In this document: positions 1 to 10,936 of the stretch, one piece after another
How positions within the stretch are numbered: the first letter of the stretch is position 1
How the letters are laid out: each line of letters begins with the position of its first letter
NCBI RefSeq assembly: GCF_018145875.1
Contig: NZ_JAGSSV010000018.1
Location: forward strand, 1-62,915
Origin: Marinomonas vulgaris
Lineage (GTDB): Bacteria > Pseudomonadota > Gammaproteobacteria > Pseudomonadales > Marinomonadaceae
Length of the DNA stretch: 62,915 nt
Direction: 5' to 3'
The notes under the pieces: generated by a model
The model's input: the letters and a program-made list of their open reading frames with translations, nothing else
What the model was told of the DNA's origin: nothing
Database searches by the model: none
Position numbers and translations under genes: made by a program

Positions 1-76
1 TGGTGGGTGTGGAGGGGTTCGAACCCCCGACATTCGCCTTGTAAGGGCGACGCTCTCCCAACTGAGCTACACACCC
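1..76 (-). tRNA. tRNA-Val (anticodon TAC)
   Basis: Reading the minus strand gives a complete 76-nt cloverleaf that starts GGGTGTG and ends with an encoded CCA at the window edge. The anticodon stem TCGCC/GGCGA encloses the loop CTTACAA, so the anticodon is TAC (valine). The T arm carries GGTTCGAACC. It is the last tRNA of a minus-strand cluster that begins with tRNA-Pro at 630. Confidence 0.97.
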
Positions 77-99
77 AGATAAACATACTTATCAATGAT

Positions 100-175
100 T
101 GGTGCCGCCACCAAGAGTCGAACTCGGGACCCTCTGATTACAAGTCAGATGCTCTACCAACTGAGCTATAGCGGC
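100..175 (-). tRNA. tRNA-Thr (anticodon TGT), copy 4 in transcript order
   Basis: Complete 76-nt cloverleaf on the minus strand with encoded CCA. Anticodon stem TCTGA/TCAGA and loop CTTGTAA give anticodon TGT, which reads threonine ACA codons. The sequence is identical to the copies at 220-295, 340-415 and 465-540. Confidence 0.97.
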
Positions 176-219
176 ATACCATGACGCAGTTTAGTTATAA
201 CATTTCAACAAGGTTGAAA

Positions 220-295
220 TGGTGCCGCCACCAAGAGTCGAACTCGGGACCCTCTGATTACAAGTCAGATGCTCTACCAACTGAGCTATAGCGGC
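220..295 (-). tRNA. tRNA-Thr (anticodon TGT), copy 3
   Basis: Identical to the neighbouring copies. The 44-nt spacer on its left (176-219) is base-for-base the same as the spacer on its right (296-339), which shows duplication of a 120-bp unit of tRNA plus spacer. Confidence 0.97.
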
Positions 296-339
296 ATACC
301 ATGACGCAGTTTAGTTATAACATTTCAACAAGGTTGAAA

Positions 340-415
340 TGGTGCCGCCACCAAGAGTCGAACTCGGGACCCTCTGATTACAAGTCAGATGCTCTACCAA
401 CTGAGCTATAGCGGC
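340..415 (-). tRNA. tRNA-Thr (anticodon TGT), copy 2
   Basis: Same 76-nt cloverleaf with encoded CCA and anticodon TGT. Its upstream spacer (416-464) differs from the other two spacers, so this copy marks the upstream edge of the duplicated block. Confidence 0.97.
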
Positions 416-464
416 GTAACTAAAATCTATTTTTTTGCTCTCTAAGAGAACTTCGACCAAAATC

Positions 465-540
465 TGGTGCCGCCACCAAGAGTCGAACTCGGGACCCTCT
501 GATTACAAGTCAGATGCTCTACCAACTGAGCTATAGCGGC
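465..540 (-). tRNA. tRNA-Thr (anticodon TGT), copy 1
   Basis: First threonine tRNA in transcript order, 13 nt after tRNA-Pro. The gene is identical to the other three, but its flanks are unrelated to the 120-bp repeat. It may therefore be the ancestral copy or an older duplicate. Confidence 0.97.
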
Positions 541-553
541 ATTTCTCAAATTA

Positions 554-632
<79 letters not shown>

Positions 633-679
633 ACTAACGTCAAAAGAAACAAGTTCTTATCTCTGTCAGCGGGTGCGTA

Positions 680-692
680 TATTACTATAACA
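680..692 (-). promoter_or_regulatory. possible -10 region of the tRNA cluster promoter
   Basis: On the minus strand, an AT-rich stretch with TATAGT and TAATAT is followed by the GC-rich run CGCACCCGC. This resembles the stringent-control discriminator of stable-RNA promoters. It lies about 50 nt upstream of tRNA-Pro. I could not find a convincing -35 hexamer, so the call is tentative. Confidence 0.3.
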
Positions 693-774
693 ATTTGAAA
701 AGGGAAGACTTTTGTACACTTTTTTTTAAAAAAAGGTAACGGGATAAATGGTCAGCCTATCTTTTAAAAACAAC

Positions 775-834
775 AAAAAAGCCGCCCTGCTGATAAGCTG
801 TTTCACACAGTCTAGTCAACAAGGCGGCTTTTTT
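775..834 (-). terminator. terminator downstream of ihfA
   Basis: The arms AAAAAAGCCGCC and GGCGGCTTTTTT flank a longer imperfect loop that starts 12 nt after the ihfA stop. The T run follows the stem on the minus strand. The arms are AT-flanked on both sides, so it could work in both directions. Confidence 0.85.
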
Positions 835-845
835 AATGCTGTTTT

Positions 846-1142
846 TTACTCTTGCATATAGTCTTCTACTTTCGACTTAAGCTTTTGCCCAGGGCGAAAC
901 GTCACAACGGTACGAGCAGTAATAGGAATTTCCTCTCCCGTTTTAGGGTTACGGCCAGGTCGCTGACTCTTTTCACGCACTTCAAAATTACCAAAGCCAG
1001 ATAGCTTAACTTGCTGCCTTTCAATCAAGGTGCCACGAACCACATCGAAAAAACCTTCAACAAGATCTTTCGCGTCTTTCTTACTTAGACCCACTGTATC
1101 GACTAAATTTTCAGCAAGGTCCGCTTTCGTCAACGATCCCAT
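846..1142 (-). CDS. ihfA: integration host factor subunit alpha
   Basis: A 98-residue HU/IHF-family protein. IhfA pairs with IhfB and bends DNA sharply by inserting a proline of the beta arm into the minor groove. The signature GRNPKTGE is at residues 63-70, with the intercalating proline at 66. Length matches the family. A purine-rich ribosome binding site (GGGGG) precedes the ATG. It follows the pheT stop by 4 nt, so it is co-transcribed with pheST, the arrangement also known in enterobacteria. A terminator closes the operon at 775-834. Confidence 0.97.
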   Translation of the reverse strand: MGSLTKADLAENLVDTVGLSKKDAKDLVEGFFDVVRGTLIERQQVKLSGFGNFEVREKSQRPGRNPKTGEEIPITARTVVTFRPGQKLKSKVEDYMQE

Positions 1143-1146
1143 AACA

Positions 1147-3531
1147 TTACCCCCTTACCACGGCTCCTAAATGCTCAGACAATGCCGCCACTATATGTTC
1201 AACAGAATTGTTTACTTCTTCGTCACTAAGAGTGTGTGAAGGATGTTGCCACGTCAAGCCTAGGGCGACACTTTTTTTCGATTCATCAATACCTTGGCCT
1301 TGATAAATATCGAAAACGAGCACCTTACTGAACGCTTCACCAGCCGCCTCTGTAATAACGGATTCAAGCGCACTAACTGGCACATCTCGATCAACCAGCA
1401 AGGCCAAATCTCGACGCACTTCTGGAAAGCGCGACACAGACTTGTATTCAGGTAAGCGAGCATTAAGCACAGCCTCCAAAGCGATATCAAAGACATAGAT
1501 TGGCTGATTAGCCCCTAACGCCTTAGACAACTGAGGATGAAGCTCTCCCATCAGACCAACAAACTGACCACCCACATAGACATCAGCGGAACGACCAGGA
1601 TGCAAATACTCACACTCAGATCGCTCGTAGGTTGGTTTACCGCCCTCGTTAAGCTCAAACAAGGCTTCGACGTGCGCTTTTAGATCGTAAAAATCGACCT
1701 TCTCGTTATTGTGATACCATGCTTCGGAGTGTCGAGTTCCAGCAATCAAGCCAGCGATTTGCTGCTGTTGATCCAATTCTGCCAAAGCATCAACAGAACC
1801 AATGAAGCGACGCCCTGTTTCAAACAACCTCACACGAGATTGCTGGCGATTTTGGTTGTAAAGATACGCTTTCACCAAACCCGGCACGAGACTAGGACGC
1901 ATCACACCCATATCCGCCGATATAGGATTCGCCAATGGAACAGGCTCAATATTCGGCAAAAATTGCTTGCTCAGGTTTGGATCAATAAAGCTATAAGTCA
2001 CCGCCTCTTGATAACCCTGAGAAACTAAAATAGAACGTAACACCTGAATCTGAGATTTCGCTTCAGAAAGCGGCGTAAAATTCACCGCGGCTTGAGGCAT
2101 AGAAGAAGGCAAGTTGTCATAACCGTAAATTCGCGCCACTTCTTCAATTAAATCGGCCTCTATAGCAATATCAAATCGATGAGAAGGCGCTTTTGTTACC
2201 CAGGTATCATCACTTACTTCGAGCATTTCTAGGCCAAGACGGGTCAAAATGTCCGTCACCAGCTCACTCTCAATAGACAACGCCAAATATTGATCAAGCT
2301 TTTTACGACGCAACGTCACCACGGCCGCTTGCGGCAAATCTTCATCGCTTTGCTGGCTGGCAATAGGACCAACTTGACCGCCGGCAATAGCCACAATCAA
2401 CGCCGTTGCTCGCTCCATCGCTTTTTCTTGCAAGGTTGCATCAACGCCACGCTCGTATCGATGGGACGCATCGGTATGCAAGCCATAAGAACGGGCCTTT
2501 CCAGCTAGGGCAAGAGGTGCAAAAAAAGCACTTTCCAAAAAGATATCTTGTGTTTCTGCACTAACGCCAGAGCCTTCACCACCCATGACGCCCGCGATGG
2601 CTAATGGCATTTTTTCATCTGCAATAACCAGCGTATCTTCACGCAAAGCGACAGTTTGACCATCAAGCAATACGATTTTTTCATCTCGCTGCGCCATTCG
2701 AACAACCACAGCACCAGACAAGTTTGTCAAATCAAAAGCATGCATGGGCTGACCCAACTCCAACATAACAAAGTTGGTAATGTCCACAATAGGGTCAATA
2801 GAACGAATACCGCTACGGCGCAGTTTCTCAACCATCCATAAAGGCGTCTCAGCGGTGACATTTACACCACGAATAACACGGCCTAGGTAGCGTGGACACG
2901 CCTCTTTTGCGTCGATGCGAACAGGAAACACATCTTCGATCGTAACCGACGCTGGCTGCACATCAACTGGCGTCACATCTGTTTTGTTCAACACACCTAC
3001 TTCACGCGCCAAACCCGCCAAACTTAGGCAATCGCTACGGTTCGGAGTAAGGTCAACATCAATAATTTTGTCGTCTAAATCTAAATACGTACGGAAATCG
3101 TCACCCGTTTGCGCACTTAAAGGCAACTCCATGATGCCGTCATGGTCGTCGCTAAGACCTAACTCAGATGCAGAACACAACATCCCAAAGGACTCAACTT
3201 GACGCAGCTTGGCCTTTTTGATTTTAAAATCAGCACCAAGCACGGCACCAATTTTAGCAAATGGAATCTTGATGCCAACGCGCGCATTTGGCGCACCACA
3301 CACTACCTGAAACATTTCTTGTCCGTCGGTTACCTGACACACTCGTAGCTTATCGGCATTAGGATGCTGTTCGGCACTAATAATTTCGCCTACTACCACA
3401 CCGCTAAAAGCCGAAGCAACCGGTAACACTTCATCTACTTCAAGGCCAGCCAACGTAATTTGAGCAACCAAATCGTCACTACTGATACTTGGATTGACCC
3501 ACTCTCTTAGCCAATTCTCACTAATTTTCAT
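1147..3531 (-). CDS. pheT: phenylalanine--tRNA ligase beta subunit
   Basis: The 794-residue beta chain of the alpha2-beta2 phenylalanyl-tRNA synthetase, which binds tRNA-Phe and edits Tyr-tRNA-Phe. An EMAP-like OB fold lies at about residues 44-150 ([18 protein letters not shown]). B3/B4 and B5 domains follow, and the C-terminus is an anticodon-binding FDX-ACB domain with [11 protein letters not shown]. Length matches the roughly 795-residue bacterial family. It lies 22 nt downstream of pheS and just upstream of ihfA. Confidence 0.98.
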   Translation of the reverse strand: MKISENWLREWVNPSISSDDLVAQITLAGLEVDEVLPVASAFSGVVVGEIISAEQHPNADKLRVCQVTDGQEMFQVVCGAPNARVGIKIPFAKIGAVLGADFKIKKAKLRQVESFGMLCSASELGLSDDHDGIMELPLSAQTGDDFRTYLDLDDKIIDVDLTPNRSDCLSLAGLAREVGVLNKTDVTPVDVQPASVTIEDVFPVRIDAKEACPRYLGRVIRGVNVTAETPLWMVEKLRRSGIRSIDPIVDITNFVMLELGQPMHAFDLTNLSGAVVVRMAQRDEKIVLLDGQTVALREDTLVIADEKMPLAIAGVMGGEGSGVSAETQDIFLESAFFAPLALAGKARSYGLHTDASHRYERGVDATLQEKAMERATALIVAIAGGQVGPIASQQSDEDLPQAAVVTLRRKKLDQYLALSIESELVTDILTRLGLEMLEVSDDTWVTKAPSHRFDIAIEADLIEEVARIYGYDNLPSSMPQAAVNFTPLSEAKSQIQVLRSILVSQGYQEAVTYSFIDPNLSKQFLPNIEPVPLANPISADMGVMRPSLVPGLVKAYLYNQNRQQSRVRLFETGRRFIGSVDALAELDQQQQIAGLIAGTRHSEAWYHNNEKVDFYDLKAHVEALFELNEGGKPTYERSECEYLHPGRSADVYVGGQFVGLMGELHPQLSKALGANQPIYVFDIALEAVLNARLPEYKSVSRFPEVRRDLALLVDRDVPVSALESVITEAAGEAFSKVLVFDIYQGQGIDESKKSVALGLTWQHPSHTLSDEEVNNSVEHIVAALSEHLGAVVRG

Positions 3532-3553
3532 ATATTCATCCTAGGTCAATTGA

Positions 3554-4629
<1,076 letters not shown>

Positions 4630-4675
4630 TAGAAAATAATCCTCAAGTTCTAACACTCTAAAGCTACGTCAGAAA

Positions 4676-5032
4676 TTAAGCCAAGCTTGCTTTCGCTTTT
4701 TCAACGATAGCAGCAAAAACTTCTTTCTCGTACACAGCTAGATCAGCCAATACTTTACGGTCAATTTCGATTGCTGCTTTTTTCAAGCCAGCAATGAAAC
4801 GGCTGTAAGATAGACCATTGATACGTGCAGCCGCGTTGATACGAGCAATCCACAAAGCGCGGAATTGACGTTTACGCTGACGACGGTCACGGTATTGGTA
4901 TTGACCAGCTTTGATAACAGCTTGTTTAGCTACACGAAATACACGGCTACGTGCACCGTAGTAACCTTTAGCTTGCTTTAAAATCTTCTTGTGACGGCGA
5001 CGAGCCTGAACACCACGTTTTACGCGAGGCAT
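4676..5032 (-). CDS. rplT: 50S ribosomal protein L20
   Basis: A 118-residue, very basic protein. The N-terminus [15 protein letters not shown] is the extended rRNA-binding tail of L20, needed early in 50S assembly. L20 also represses the infC-rpmI-rplT operon in E. coli. Here it follows rpmI by 47 nt in the usual infC-rpmI-rplT order, and the pheS attenuator lies downstream. Confidence 0.98.
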   Translation of the reverse strand: MPRVKRGVQARRRHKKILKQAKGYYGARSRVFRVAKQAVIKAGQYQYRDRRQRKRQFRALWIARINAAARINGLSYSRFIAGLKKAAIEIDRKVLADLAVYEKEVFAAIVEKAKASLA

Positions 5033-5079
5033 AATATAAACCTTATACTAATAAATTAATGAACTAAAAAAATCGAGAC

Positions 5080-5274
5080 TTAGATGTACGGCAACATGCG
5101 TACGATCAACGCTTTATCGCTTTGCGCAATCTGGTTCATAGAACGAAGATGACGCTTACGCTTAGTCGATTTCTTAGTCAAAATGTGACTAGTATGAGAC
5201 TGCTTATGCTTAAAACCATTCGCGGTACGTTTGAAGCGCTTAGCTGCGCCACTGTGTGACTTAATTTTGGACAT
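5080..5274 (-). CDS. rpmI: 50S ribosomal protein L35
   Basis: A 64-residue, Lys/Arg-rich protein beginning [17 protein letters not shown] and ending RMLPYI, the standard L35 ends. It sits between infC and rplT, 49 nt after infC. In E. coli, L20 represses this operon by binding an mRNA pseudoknot upstream of rpmI. I could not confirm such a structure by eye. Confidence 0.98.
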   Translation of the reverse strand: MSKIKSHSGAAKRFKRTANGFKHKQSHTSHILTKKSTKRKRHLRSMNQIAQSDKALIVRMLPYI

Positions 5275-5323
5275 GATAAAACCACTCTCGCATTCGTTAA
5301 TGTTAGTGTAATTTATTTAAAAA

Positions 5324-5857
5324 TTACTTCTTCTTTTTGGGGCCTAGCACCATAGTCAATTGACGACCTTCCATTTTCGCAGCTTGCTCTACTGCACCAT
5401 ATTCCTCTAAGTCTTGAGCGACTCGATTCATAAGTTGCATACCAAGCTCCTGATGGGCCATTTCACGACCGCGGTATCTTAGTGATACTTTGGCCTTATC
5501 CCCGCCTTCAAGGAAACGTATCAGGTTGCGGAGTTTTACCTGATAATCCCCTTCCTCCGTCCCTGGACGGAATTTCATTTCTTTTACCTGAATTTGCTTC
5601 GCATTTTTCTTTTGGGCCGCTTTCGCTTTTTTGGCCTCGAAAATATGCTTGCCGTAGTCCATGATTTTACAAACAATCGGATCGGAATCAGCAATTTGTA
5701 CTAGGTCAAGGGTTGCTTCTTGAGCCGCCTTTAGCGCTTCCTCAATCGAAACAACACCAATTTGTTCACCATCAGCCGCGATTAGTCGGACTTCAGTTGC
5801 TCGAATGTTCTCGTTGATTTGAGGACGCTGCTTACTAGCTGCACGCCCACGATTCAT
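5324..5857 (-). CDS. infC: translation initiation factor IF-3
   Basis: A 177-residue IF-3. It binds the 30S subunit, keeps it from joining 50S, and checks the start codon and initiator tRNA. The N-domain has [14 protein letters not shown], a lysine-rich linker follows, and the C-domain has [16 protein letters not shown] and RGREMAHQ. The family often uses a rare AUU start that allows autoregulation. Here an ATG with AAGG a few bases upstream gives the expected N-terminal length. The start lies 8 nt from the thrS stop, so the genes are co-transcribed. Confidence 0.97.
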   Translation of the reverse strand: MNRGRAASKQRPQINENIRATEVRLIAADGEQIGVVSIEEALKAAQEATLDLVQIADSDPIVCKIMDYGKHIFEAKKAKAAQKKNAKQIQVKEMKFRPGTEEGDYQVKLRNLIRFLEGGDKAKVSLRYRGREMAHQELGMQLMNRVAQDLEEYGAVEQAAKMEGRQLTMVLGPKKKK

Positions 5858-5865
5858 ATTACCTT

Positions 5866-7803
5866 TTATAGTACTATCTCCACTTCTTGTTTACGGCTAC
5901 GGCGAGCAATTTCTTTTTGAAGCAAACCTTCAAAATCGGAAATACTCATCACTCCAAGATCATCGCCGGTACGGGTACGAACAGCAACTTGTTCTTGCTC
6001 AACCTCTTTATCACCAACAACGATCATGTACGGTACTCGTTGAAGAGTATGCTCGCGGATTTTAAACCCGATCTTCTCGTTTCTCAAGTCAAGTTTTGCT
6101 CTAAAGCCATTTGAATTCAATCTTTTTTCCAAATCAGCACAATACTCTGCTTGGCGATCTGTAATGTTCATGATAACAACTTGTTCCGGTGCAAGCCAGA
6201 CAGGAAAAGCACCTTCTGTTTCTTCTATTAGAATACCGATGAAACGCTCAAGCGATCCCACTATGGCACGGTGTAACATGACGGGCGTTTGGCGTGAACC
6301 ATCTTCTGACACATATTGAGCACCCAATCTAGTCGGCATAGAAAAGTCAACTTGGATGGTACCGCATTGCCACACTCGGCCAATGGCATCTTTCAAAGAA
6401 AACTCTATTTTTGGACCGTAGAACGCACCTTCTCCAGGCAACTCTTCCCAATCAAGACCCGCTGAATCTAAGGCTTCAGACAAAGCCTTCTCAGCTTTAT
6501 CCCATACATCGTCAGACCCAACGCGCTGCTCAGGTCGAGTCGATAGACGGTAAATAATGCTGTCAAAACCAAAGTCTGCATAAACTTCGTGCAATAAATC
6601 AATGAATTCAGACACTTCTTTTTGGATCTGACCTTCAGTGACAAAAATATGACCATCGTCTTGAACAAAGTTACGCACACGCATAATGCCATGCAGAGCA
6701 CCAGATGGCTCATTACGATGACACGAACCAAACTCCGCCATGCGAAATGGTAAGTCGCGGTAACTTTTAAGCCCTTGATTATACACTTGAATATGACAAG
6801 GACAGTTCATCGGCTTCACCGCGTAATCACGGTTTTCAGAATGAGTAGTAAACATGTTTTCATGATACTTACCCCAGTGCCCTGATTTTTCCCAAAGAAC
6901 ACGATCGACAATTTGGGGTGTTTTGACTTCTTGGTAATTGTTATCAAGTTGCTTTTGGCGCATGTACTGCTCAACAACCTGATACAAACGCCAGCCTTTA
7001 GGATGCCAAAACACCATGCCAGGCGCTTCTTCTTGAACATGAAATAAATCGAGTTTTTTACCTAACTTACGATGATCACGCTTTTCAGCCTCTTCAATGC
7101 GTGTCAAATAGGATTTCAATTCTTTCTTGTCATTCCACGCTGTACCATAAATACGCTGAAGCTGCTCATTATTAGAATCACCGCGCCAATAAGCGCCAGC
7201 AAGTTTCATCAATTTAAAATGGCGCAATACGCGTGTATTCGCAACGTGTGGGCCACGACACATATCCATGTATTCTTCATGATGGTACAGACCAACATTT
7301 TCAACAGAAGCATCCATGTCATCGATCAAGGCAACTTTGTAGGTTTCACCACGATCAACAAATTGCTGGCGCGCTTCAGCGATGGGTGTCATCTTTTTGA
7401 TCACATCGTAATCAGCCTTAACCAATTCTCCCATGCGTTTTTCAATGGCTACCAAATCGTCTGGCGTGAATGGTCGCTCATAGGCAATATCGTAATAAAA
7501 ACCTTCGTCGATCACAGGGCCGATGGCCATTTTAGCAGTAGGATACAGCTGCTTGACTGCATGACCGACTAAGTGAGCAAAAGAGTGGCGAATAATGTCC
7601 ACCCCATCAGCATCTTTACCAGTAACGATGCTGATGTCTGCGTCGTCGGAAATAAGTTCACAGGCGTCAACAAGCTGACCATTAATACGACCCGCAACCG
7701 TTGCTTTAGCAAGCCCTGGCCCAATATCTTCGGCCACTTGCATCACGGTTACAGGATTTGAAAAAGAACGTTGGCTGCCATCAGGCAAAGTAATTACAGG
7801 CAT
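5866..7803 (-). CDS. thrS: threonine--tRNA ligase
   Basis: A 645-residue ThrRS that charges tRNA-Thr. The TGS domain covers about residues 1-62. The editing domain has the HxxxH metal-like motif at H73 and H77, removing Ser-tRNA-Thr. The class II core has PMNCPCH around residue 336 with the zinc-binding cysteine, and a C-terminal anticodon-binding domain follows. It is first in the thrS-infC-rpmI-rplT-pheST-ihfA series. The four tRNA-Thr(TGT) genes nearby are substrates of this enzyme. Confidence 0.98.
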   Translation of the reverse strand: MPVITLPDGSQRSFSNPVTVMQVAEDIGPGLAKATVAGRINGQLVDACELISDDADISIVTGKDADGVDIIRHSFAHLVGHAVKQLYPTAKMAIGPVIDEGFYYDIAYERPFTPDDLVAIEKRMGELVKADYDVIKKMTPIAEARQQFVDRGETYKVALIDDMDASVENVGLYHHEEYMDMCRGPHVANTRVLRHFKLMKLAGAYWRGDSNNEQLQRIYGTAWNDKKELKSYLTRIEEAEKRDHRKLGKKLDLFHVQEEAPGMVFWHPKGWRLYQVVEQYMRQKQLDNNYQEVKTPQIVDRVLWEKSGHWGKYHENMFTTHSENRDYAVKPMNCPCHIQVYNQGLKSYRDLPFRMAEFGSCHRNEPSGALHGIMRVRNFVQDDGHIFVTEGQIQKEVSEFIDLLHEVYADFGFDSIIYRLSTRPEQRVGSDDVWDKAEKALSEALDSAGLDWEELPGEGAFYGPKIEFSLKDAIGRVWQCGTIQVDFSMPTRLGAQYVSEDGSRQTPVMLHRAIVGSLERFIGILIEETEGAFPVWLAPEQVVIMNITDRQAEYCADLEKRLNSNGFRAKLDLRNEKIGFKIREHTLQRVPYMIVVGDKEVEQEQVAVRTRTGDDLGVMSISDFEGLLQKEIARRSRKQEVEIVL

Positions 7804-7971
7804 TTTATTCCCCTATCGGAGTCAGTGGTGCTCCATACCAAAGAGCACATGTAAATTCAGCGCATAACCTATCATTATTCGATTATTCATGCGAATCTAA
7901 TTTAAATTTCATTTCTAACAGCGCCTAGCCGCCATCGACGAAAATCAAGCTTTTTTTATCCCTCTAAACCA

Positions 7972-7999
7972 TAGACATTCTCTGTACTCAGAGTAAAAT
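7972..7999 (+). promoter_or_regulatory. probable sigma-70 promoter of the O-methyltransferase gene
   Basis: TAGACA, a 16-nt spacer and TAAAAT lie 40-67 nt upstream of the ATG at 8039. Both hexamers match consensus at five of six positions. The 235-bp gap between the divergent thrS and this gene holds no other recognisable feature. Confidence 0.5.
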
Positions 8000-8038
8000 T
8001 ACCATCCGTTCACACAGACACCATGAATCAAAGGCACT

Positions 8039-8665
8039 ATGGATTTTACAACACTTGACGACTACTGCATTGACACTACTCAAGCAGAACCGGATTTACT
8101 GATAGAGTTGGTCGAAAAGACTTACTCAGATATGGGCTACCCCAACAAGTTGTCAGGCAAAACCGTTGGTCGCACATTAAAACTGTTGGCTAGAATCTCT
8201 CAACCTAAACGTGCATTAGAAATTGGTATGTTTACTGGCTATTCGGCCCTCTCCATTGCGGAAGGAATGCATATTAAAGGCCAGCTAATCTGTTGTGAAA
8301 CGAATCCTAGAGCCATCGAGTTCGCTCAGACTTTCTTTGACCGTAGTGAGCATGGACACAAAATTCAACCGATTTTTGGCCCTGCTTTAGAAACAATCAA
8401 AACGCTCGAAGGCGAGTTTGATTTTGTTTTCATTGATGCTGATAAACGTAATTACTTAAATTATTACGAAGCCGTTCTACCACTCGTTCGTTCTGGCGGC
8501 CTTATTATCATTGATAATTCACTATGGCAAGGACGAGTTCTTGACCCGAAAGAAAACAGCGATATTGCCGTCAATCAACTCAATCGCTTGATCGCAGAAG
8601 ATAAGCGTGTTGAAAACGTGCATTTACATGTACGTGATGGCTTAAACATCGTCGTAAAACACTAA
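8039..8665 (+). CDS. class I SAM-dependent O-methyltransferase (CCoAMT/COMT-like)
   Basis: A 208-residue protein of the caffeoyl-CoA/catechol O-methyltransferase type, which moves the methyl of S-adenosylmethionine to hydroxyls with the help of a divalent metal. The SAM loop EIGMFTGYSA is at residues 61-70, the metal-binding DADK at 133-136 and DN at 159-160. The upstream ATG at 8022 is out of frame, while AAAGG precedes the chosen start. The natural substrate cannot be told from the sequence. It has its own candidate promoter and is divergent from thrS. Confidence 0.85.
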   Translation: MDFTTLDDYCIDTTQAEPDLLIELVEKTYSDMGYPNKLSGKTVGRTLKLLARISQPKRALEIGMFTGYSALSIAEGMHIKGQLICCETNPRAIEFAQTFFDRSEHGHKIQPIFGPALETIKTLEGEFDFVFIDADKRNYLNYYEAVLPLVRSGGLIIIDNSLWQGRVLDPKENSDIAVNQLNRLIAEDKRVENVHLHVRDGLNIVVKH

Positions 8666-8758
8666 CCCTATTCCTTATAGCATCCCGCTCACTTAAGACA
8701 ATTCTTAGGTGATTGGGTGTTATGCGCTATTAAAAGCATTACGTAAGAGGCAGCGATT

Positions 8759-9457
8759 TTGGTCGTTTTTAGAATCACGAATAATATCACCGGTAAACAC
8801 TACATTGGCACATCATTCAACAGCGGCTTTCAACGCTTTGAACAATACGTGGAGGCCACTAATGAAGGTCTTGATTTCCCATTGTACAACGACATCAGAG
8901 AAAGTGGTGTTGATGCCTTTACCGTTGAAGAACTTTACGAAACCAGCGATAAACAAGAGCTGTATGAACTAGAAACTGATTACATTTCTATCTACAACGG
9001 CGAAAGTTTACGCGGTTATAAAATTGCACAAACCGCTGAAAAAACAGCAAGTTTAAATTTAGGTAAAAAGGCCTTGTTTGACGCCAATGGCGTATCAACA
9101 GCAGAGCAACCTAAAAAAACACGCAAGACCGCGGTAAAAAAAACTGTTGAATTGCCGAAAAAATCCATCGAGCCAGCCCCAACGACAAAATCTTTCTTCG
9201 GCGAATTGATCGGAGAAGATCGTTTAGGCACGCCAGCAGCGATAACGCCAGAAAAGAAAAAAGCGGCACCGCGAGCAAAAAGCAAAGCCAGCATTCAGAA
9301 AATGCTCAATGAAGCAGAACGAGCGTCGAAAAAAGAACGCGAAGAAGCTTTAAAATCACAACAACAAGCAGAAGCTGAAGAGATGGCACTTATCATGGCA
9401 AAAATTGATGTTACCTCTAAATCTGCCACTTCAACTTTTCGTAAACGTAAAAGTTAA
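8759..9457 (+). CDS. GIY-YIG-like protein with a long basic tail
   Basis: A 232-residue protein with a GIY-YIG nuclease-like fold at about residues 1-90. The first motif is degenerate (VVF in place of GIY), but YIG is present at 15-17, and the arginine at 26 and glutamate at 72 match the catalytic positions of the family. From about residue 110 the protein is Lys/Ala/Glu-rich, with a likely coiled coil at 190-215 and a basic end. In-frame TAA lies just upstream, so TTG (8759), with AGAGG 8 nt before it, is the probable start. The function is unknown; DNA binding or cleavage is an inference. Confidence 0.65.
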   Translation: MVVFRITNNITGKHYIGTSFNSGFQRFEQYVEATNEGLDFPLYNDIRESGVDAFTVEELYETSDKQELYELETDYISIYNGESLRGYKIAQTAEKTASLNLGKKALFDANGVSTAEQPKKTRKTAVKKTVELPKKSIEPAPTTKSFFGELIGEDRLGTPAAITPEKKKAAPRAKSKASIQKMLNEAERASKKEREEALKSQQQAEAEEMALIMAKIDVTSKSATSTFRKRKS

Positions 9458-9488
9458 TACAATCGACGCTATATAAAACAACGATTAC

Positions 9489-9525
9489 AAAAAAAGCTCA
9501 GTTAGTGATAACTGAGCTTTTTTTC
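9489..9525. terminator. bidirectional terminator
   Basis: A-rich AGCTCAGTT pairs with AACTGAGCT around AGTGAT, with A and T runs on either side. It lies between two converging genes and can end transcription from both strands. Confidence 0.9.
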
Positions 9526-9547
9526 TAAACATATAGCTAAAACGAAA

Positions 9548-10894
9548 TCATGCTCTCGCTTTTTTCAGCGTCTCTGAAATCATGAACGCTAACTCTAAAG
9601 ATTGATCCGCATTTAGGCGAGGATCACAATGCGTATGGTAACGGTCGGCCAAATCCGCTTCGGTTACTTCAAAAGCGCCACCCACACACTCCGTCACATT
9701 CTGTCCTGTCATTTCAAAGTGAACACCACCAGCGTAACTACCTTCAGCTTTATGCACCTGGAAAAACTGCTGCACTTCTTTTAACACATCGTCTACACGA
9801 CGGGTTTTATAGCCGGTAGAAGCCTTGACGGTATTGCCATGCATCGGATCACTACTCCAAACCACTTGCTTACCTTCACGCTGAATCGCTTGAATAAGCT
9901 TTGGCATACCCTCTTCTACTTTATCCGCTCCCATGCGTACGATAATGTTGAGTCGCCCTGCTTCATTGTTTGGGTTCAAGGCATCACAAAGTTTCAACAA
10001 ATCCTCAGGATCCATGGTTGGACCGGCTTTGACTCCGATGGGATTTTGTACGCCGCGTAAGAATTCAACATGAGCACCATCAAGTTGGCGCGTACGATCG
10101 CCAATCCACAACATGTGTGCCGAACAGTCGTACCACTCCCCCGTTAAGCTATCTTTGCGAGTCAGAGCTTGCTCATAAGGTAACAATAAAGCCTCATGGG
10201 AAGTATAAAAATCTGTCTCTTTAAGCTGACCGATACCTGAACCAACACCACAGGCCTCCATAAATTGCAGCGCATCGTCAATTTTACTTGCGACACCCTG
10301 AAAACGGCTGCCTGCTGGGCTGGCATTTAGGAAATCTAAGTTCCATTGGTGAACCTGATGAAGATCGGCAAAGCCACCTTGAGCAAAAGCGCGCAGCAAG
10401 TTCATTGTAGCGGCACTTTGGTTATACACTTGAATCAAACGCTCTGGATCCGGCACACGGGCGCTTTCAGTGAAATCTATACCATTAATTATGTCGCCAC
10501 GATAACTTGGCAACTCAACACCGTTAATCGATTCCATACCAGATGAACGAGGCTTAGCAAACTGACCCGCCATACGCCCAACTTTCACTACAGGGCATTT
10601 GCCCGCATAAGTCAGCACAACCGCCATTTGCAGCATCACTTTAAAAGTGTCACGAATGTTATTTGCATGAAACTCAGCAAAACTCTCGGCACAGTCACCA
10701 CCCTGCAACAAAAAGGACTGGCCATTGGCGACTTGCGCTAACGCTTTTTTCAATTGGCGAGCTTCACCTGCAAACACAAGAGGAGGCATTTTTCCCAACG
10801 TACTTTCAACTTGAGCAAGATGCTCCGCACTAGGATAAACCGGCTGCTGTAACGCCGTTTTCTCTCTCCAACTTGTTAAACCCCACTCATTCAT
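9548..10894 (-). CDS. class II 3-deoxy-7-phosphoheptulonate (DAHP) synthase
   Basis: A 448-residue type II (plant/AroH-type) DAHP synthase, which condenses phosphoenolpyruvate and erythrose 4-phosphate in the first step of the shikimate pathway. Family blocks are visible in order: the N-terminal [15 protein letters not shown] (metal and PEP site), [23 protein letters not shown] and the C-terminal [15 protein letters not shown]. Length fits the family. It starts 42 nt after an XRE-cupin regulator gene in the same direction, so the two may be one operon. It lacks any fused chorismate mutase domain. Confidence 0.93.
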   Translation of the reverse strand: MNEWGLTSWREKTALQQPVYPSAEHLAQVESTLGKMPPLVFAGEARQLKKALAQVANGQSFLLQGGDCAESFAEFHANNIRDTFKVMLQMAVVLTYAGKCPVVKVGRMAGQFAKPRSSGMESINGVELPSYRGDIINGIDFTESARVPDPERLIQVYNQSAATMNLLRAFAQGGFADLHQVHQWNLDFLNASPAGSRFQGVASKIDDALQFMEACGVGSGIGQLKETDFYTSHEALLLPYEQALTRKDSLTGEWYDCSAHMLWIGDRTRQLDGAHVEFLRGVQNPIGVKAGPTMDPEDLLKLCDALNPNNEAGRLNIIVRMGADKVEEGMPKLIQAIQREGKQVVWSSDPMHGNTVKASTGYKTRRVDDVLKEVQQFFQVHKAEGSYAGGVHFEMTGQNVTECVGGAFEVTEADLADRYHTHCDPRLNADQSLELAFMISETLKKARA

Positions 10895-10936
10895 AATCAG
10901 TTACAACCTTTTTCTGCGTAATATTTTCAATCTTTG

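Larger units (their letters stand above)
100..415. repeat. 120-bp tandem repeat carrying tRNA-Thr
   Basis: Positions 100-219 and 220-339 are exact copies (76-nt tRNA-Thr plus 44-nt spacer). They are followed at 340-415 by a third identical tRNA without the spacer. Exact spacer identity points to recent unequal exchange between tRNA copies rather than selection on the spacer. Confidence 0.95.

Noticed and set aside
100..540. Regularly spaced repeats resembling a CRISPR array
   Set aside because: The repeats are complete tRNA-Thr genes, and two of the spacers are identical. Repeat and spacer sizes do not fit CRISPR.
7072..7572. 166-residue open frame antisense to thrS
   Set aside because: It is entirely inside the conserved thrS gene, with no ribosome binding site or recognisable protein features.
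7804..8038. Leader or riboswitch upstream of thrS
   Set aside because: No T-box, operator-like anticodon mimic or strong hairpin with a T tract could be recognised on the minus strand.
8709..8972. 87-residue frame overlapping the GIY-YIG-like gene
   Set aside because: It is in another frame of the same DNA, and its composition is unlike a real protein. The 232-residue frame carries the recognisable domain.
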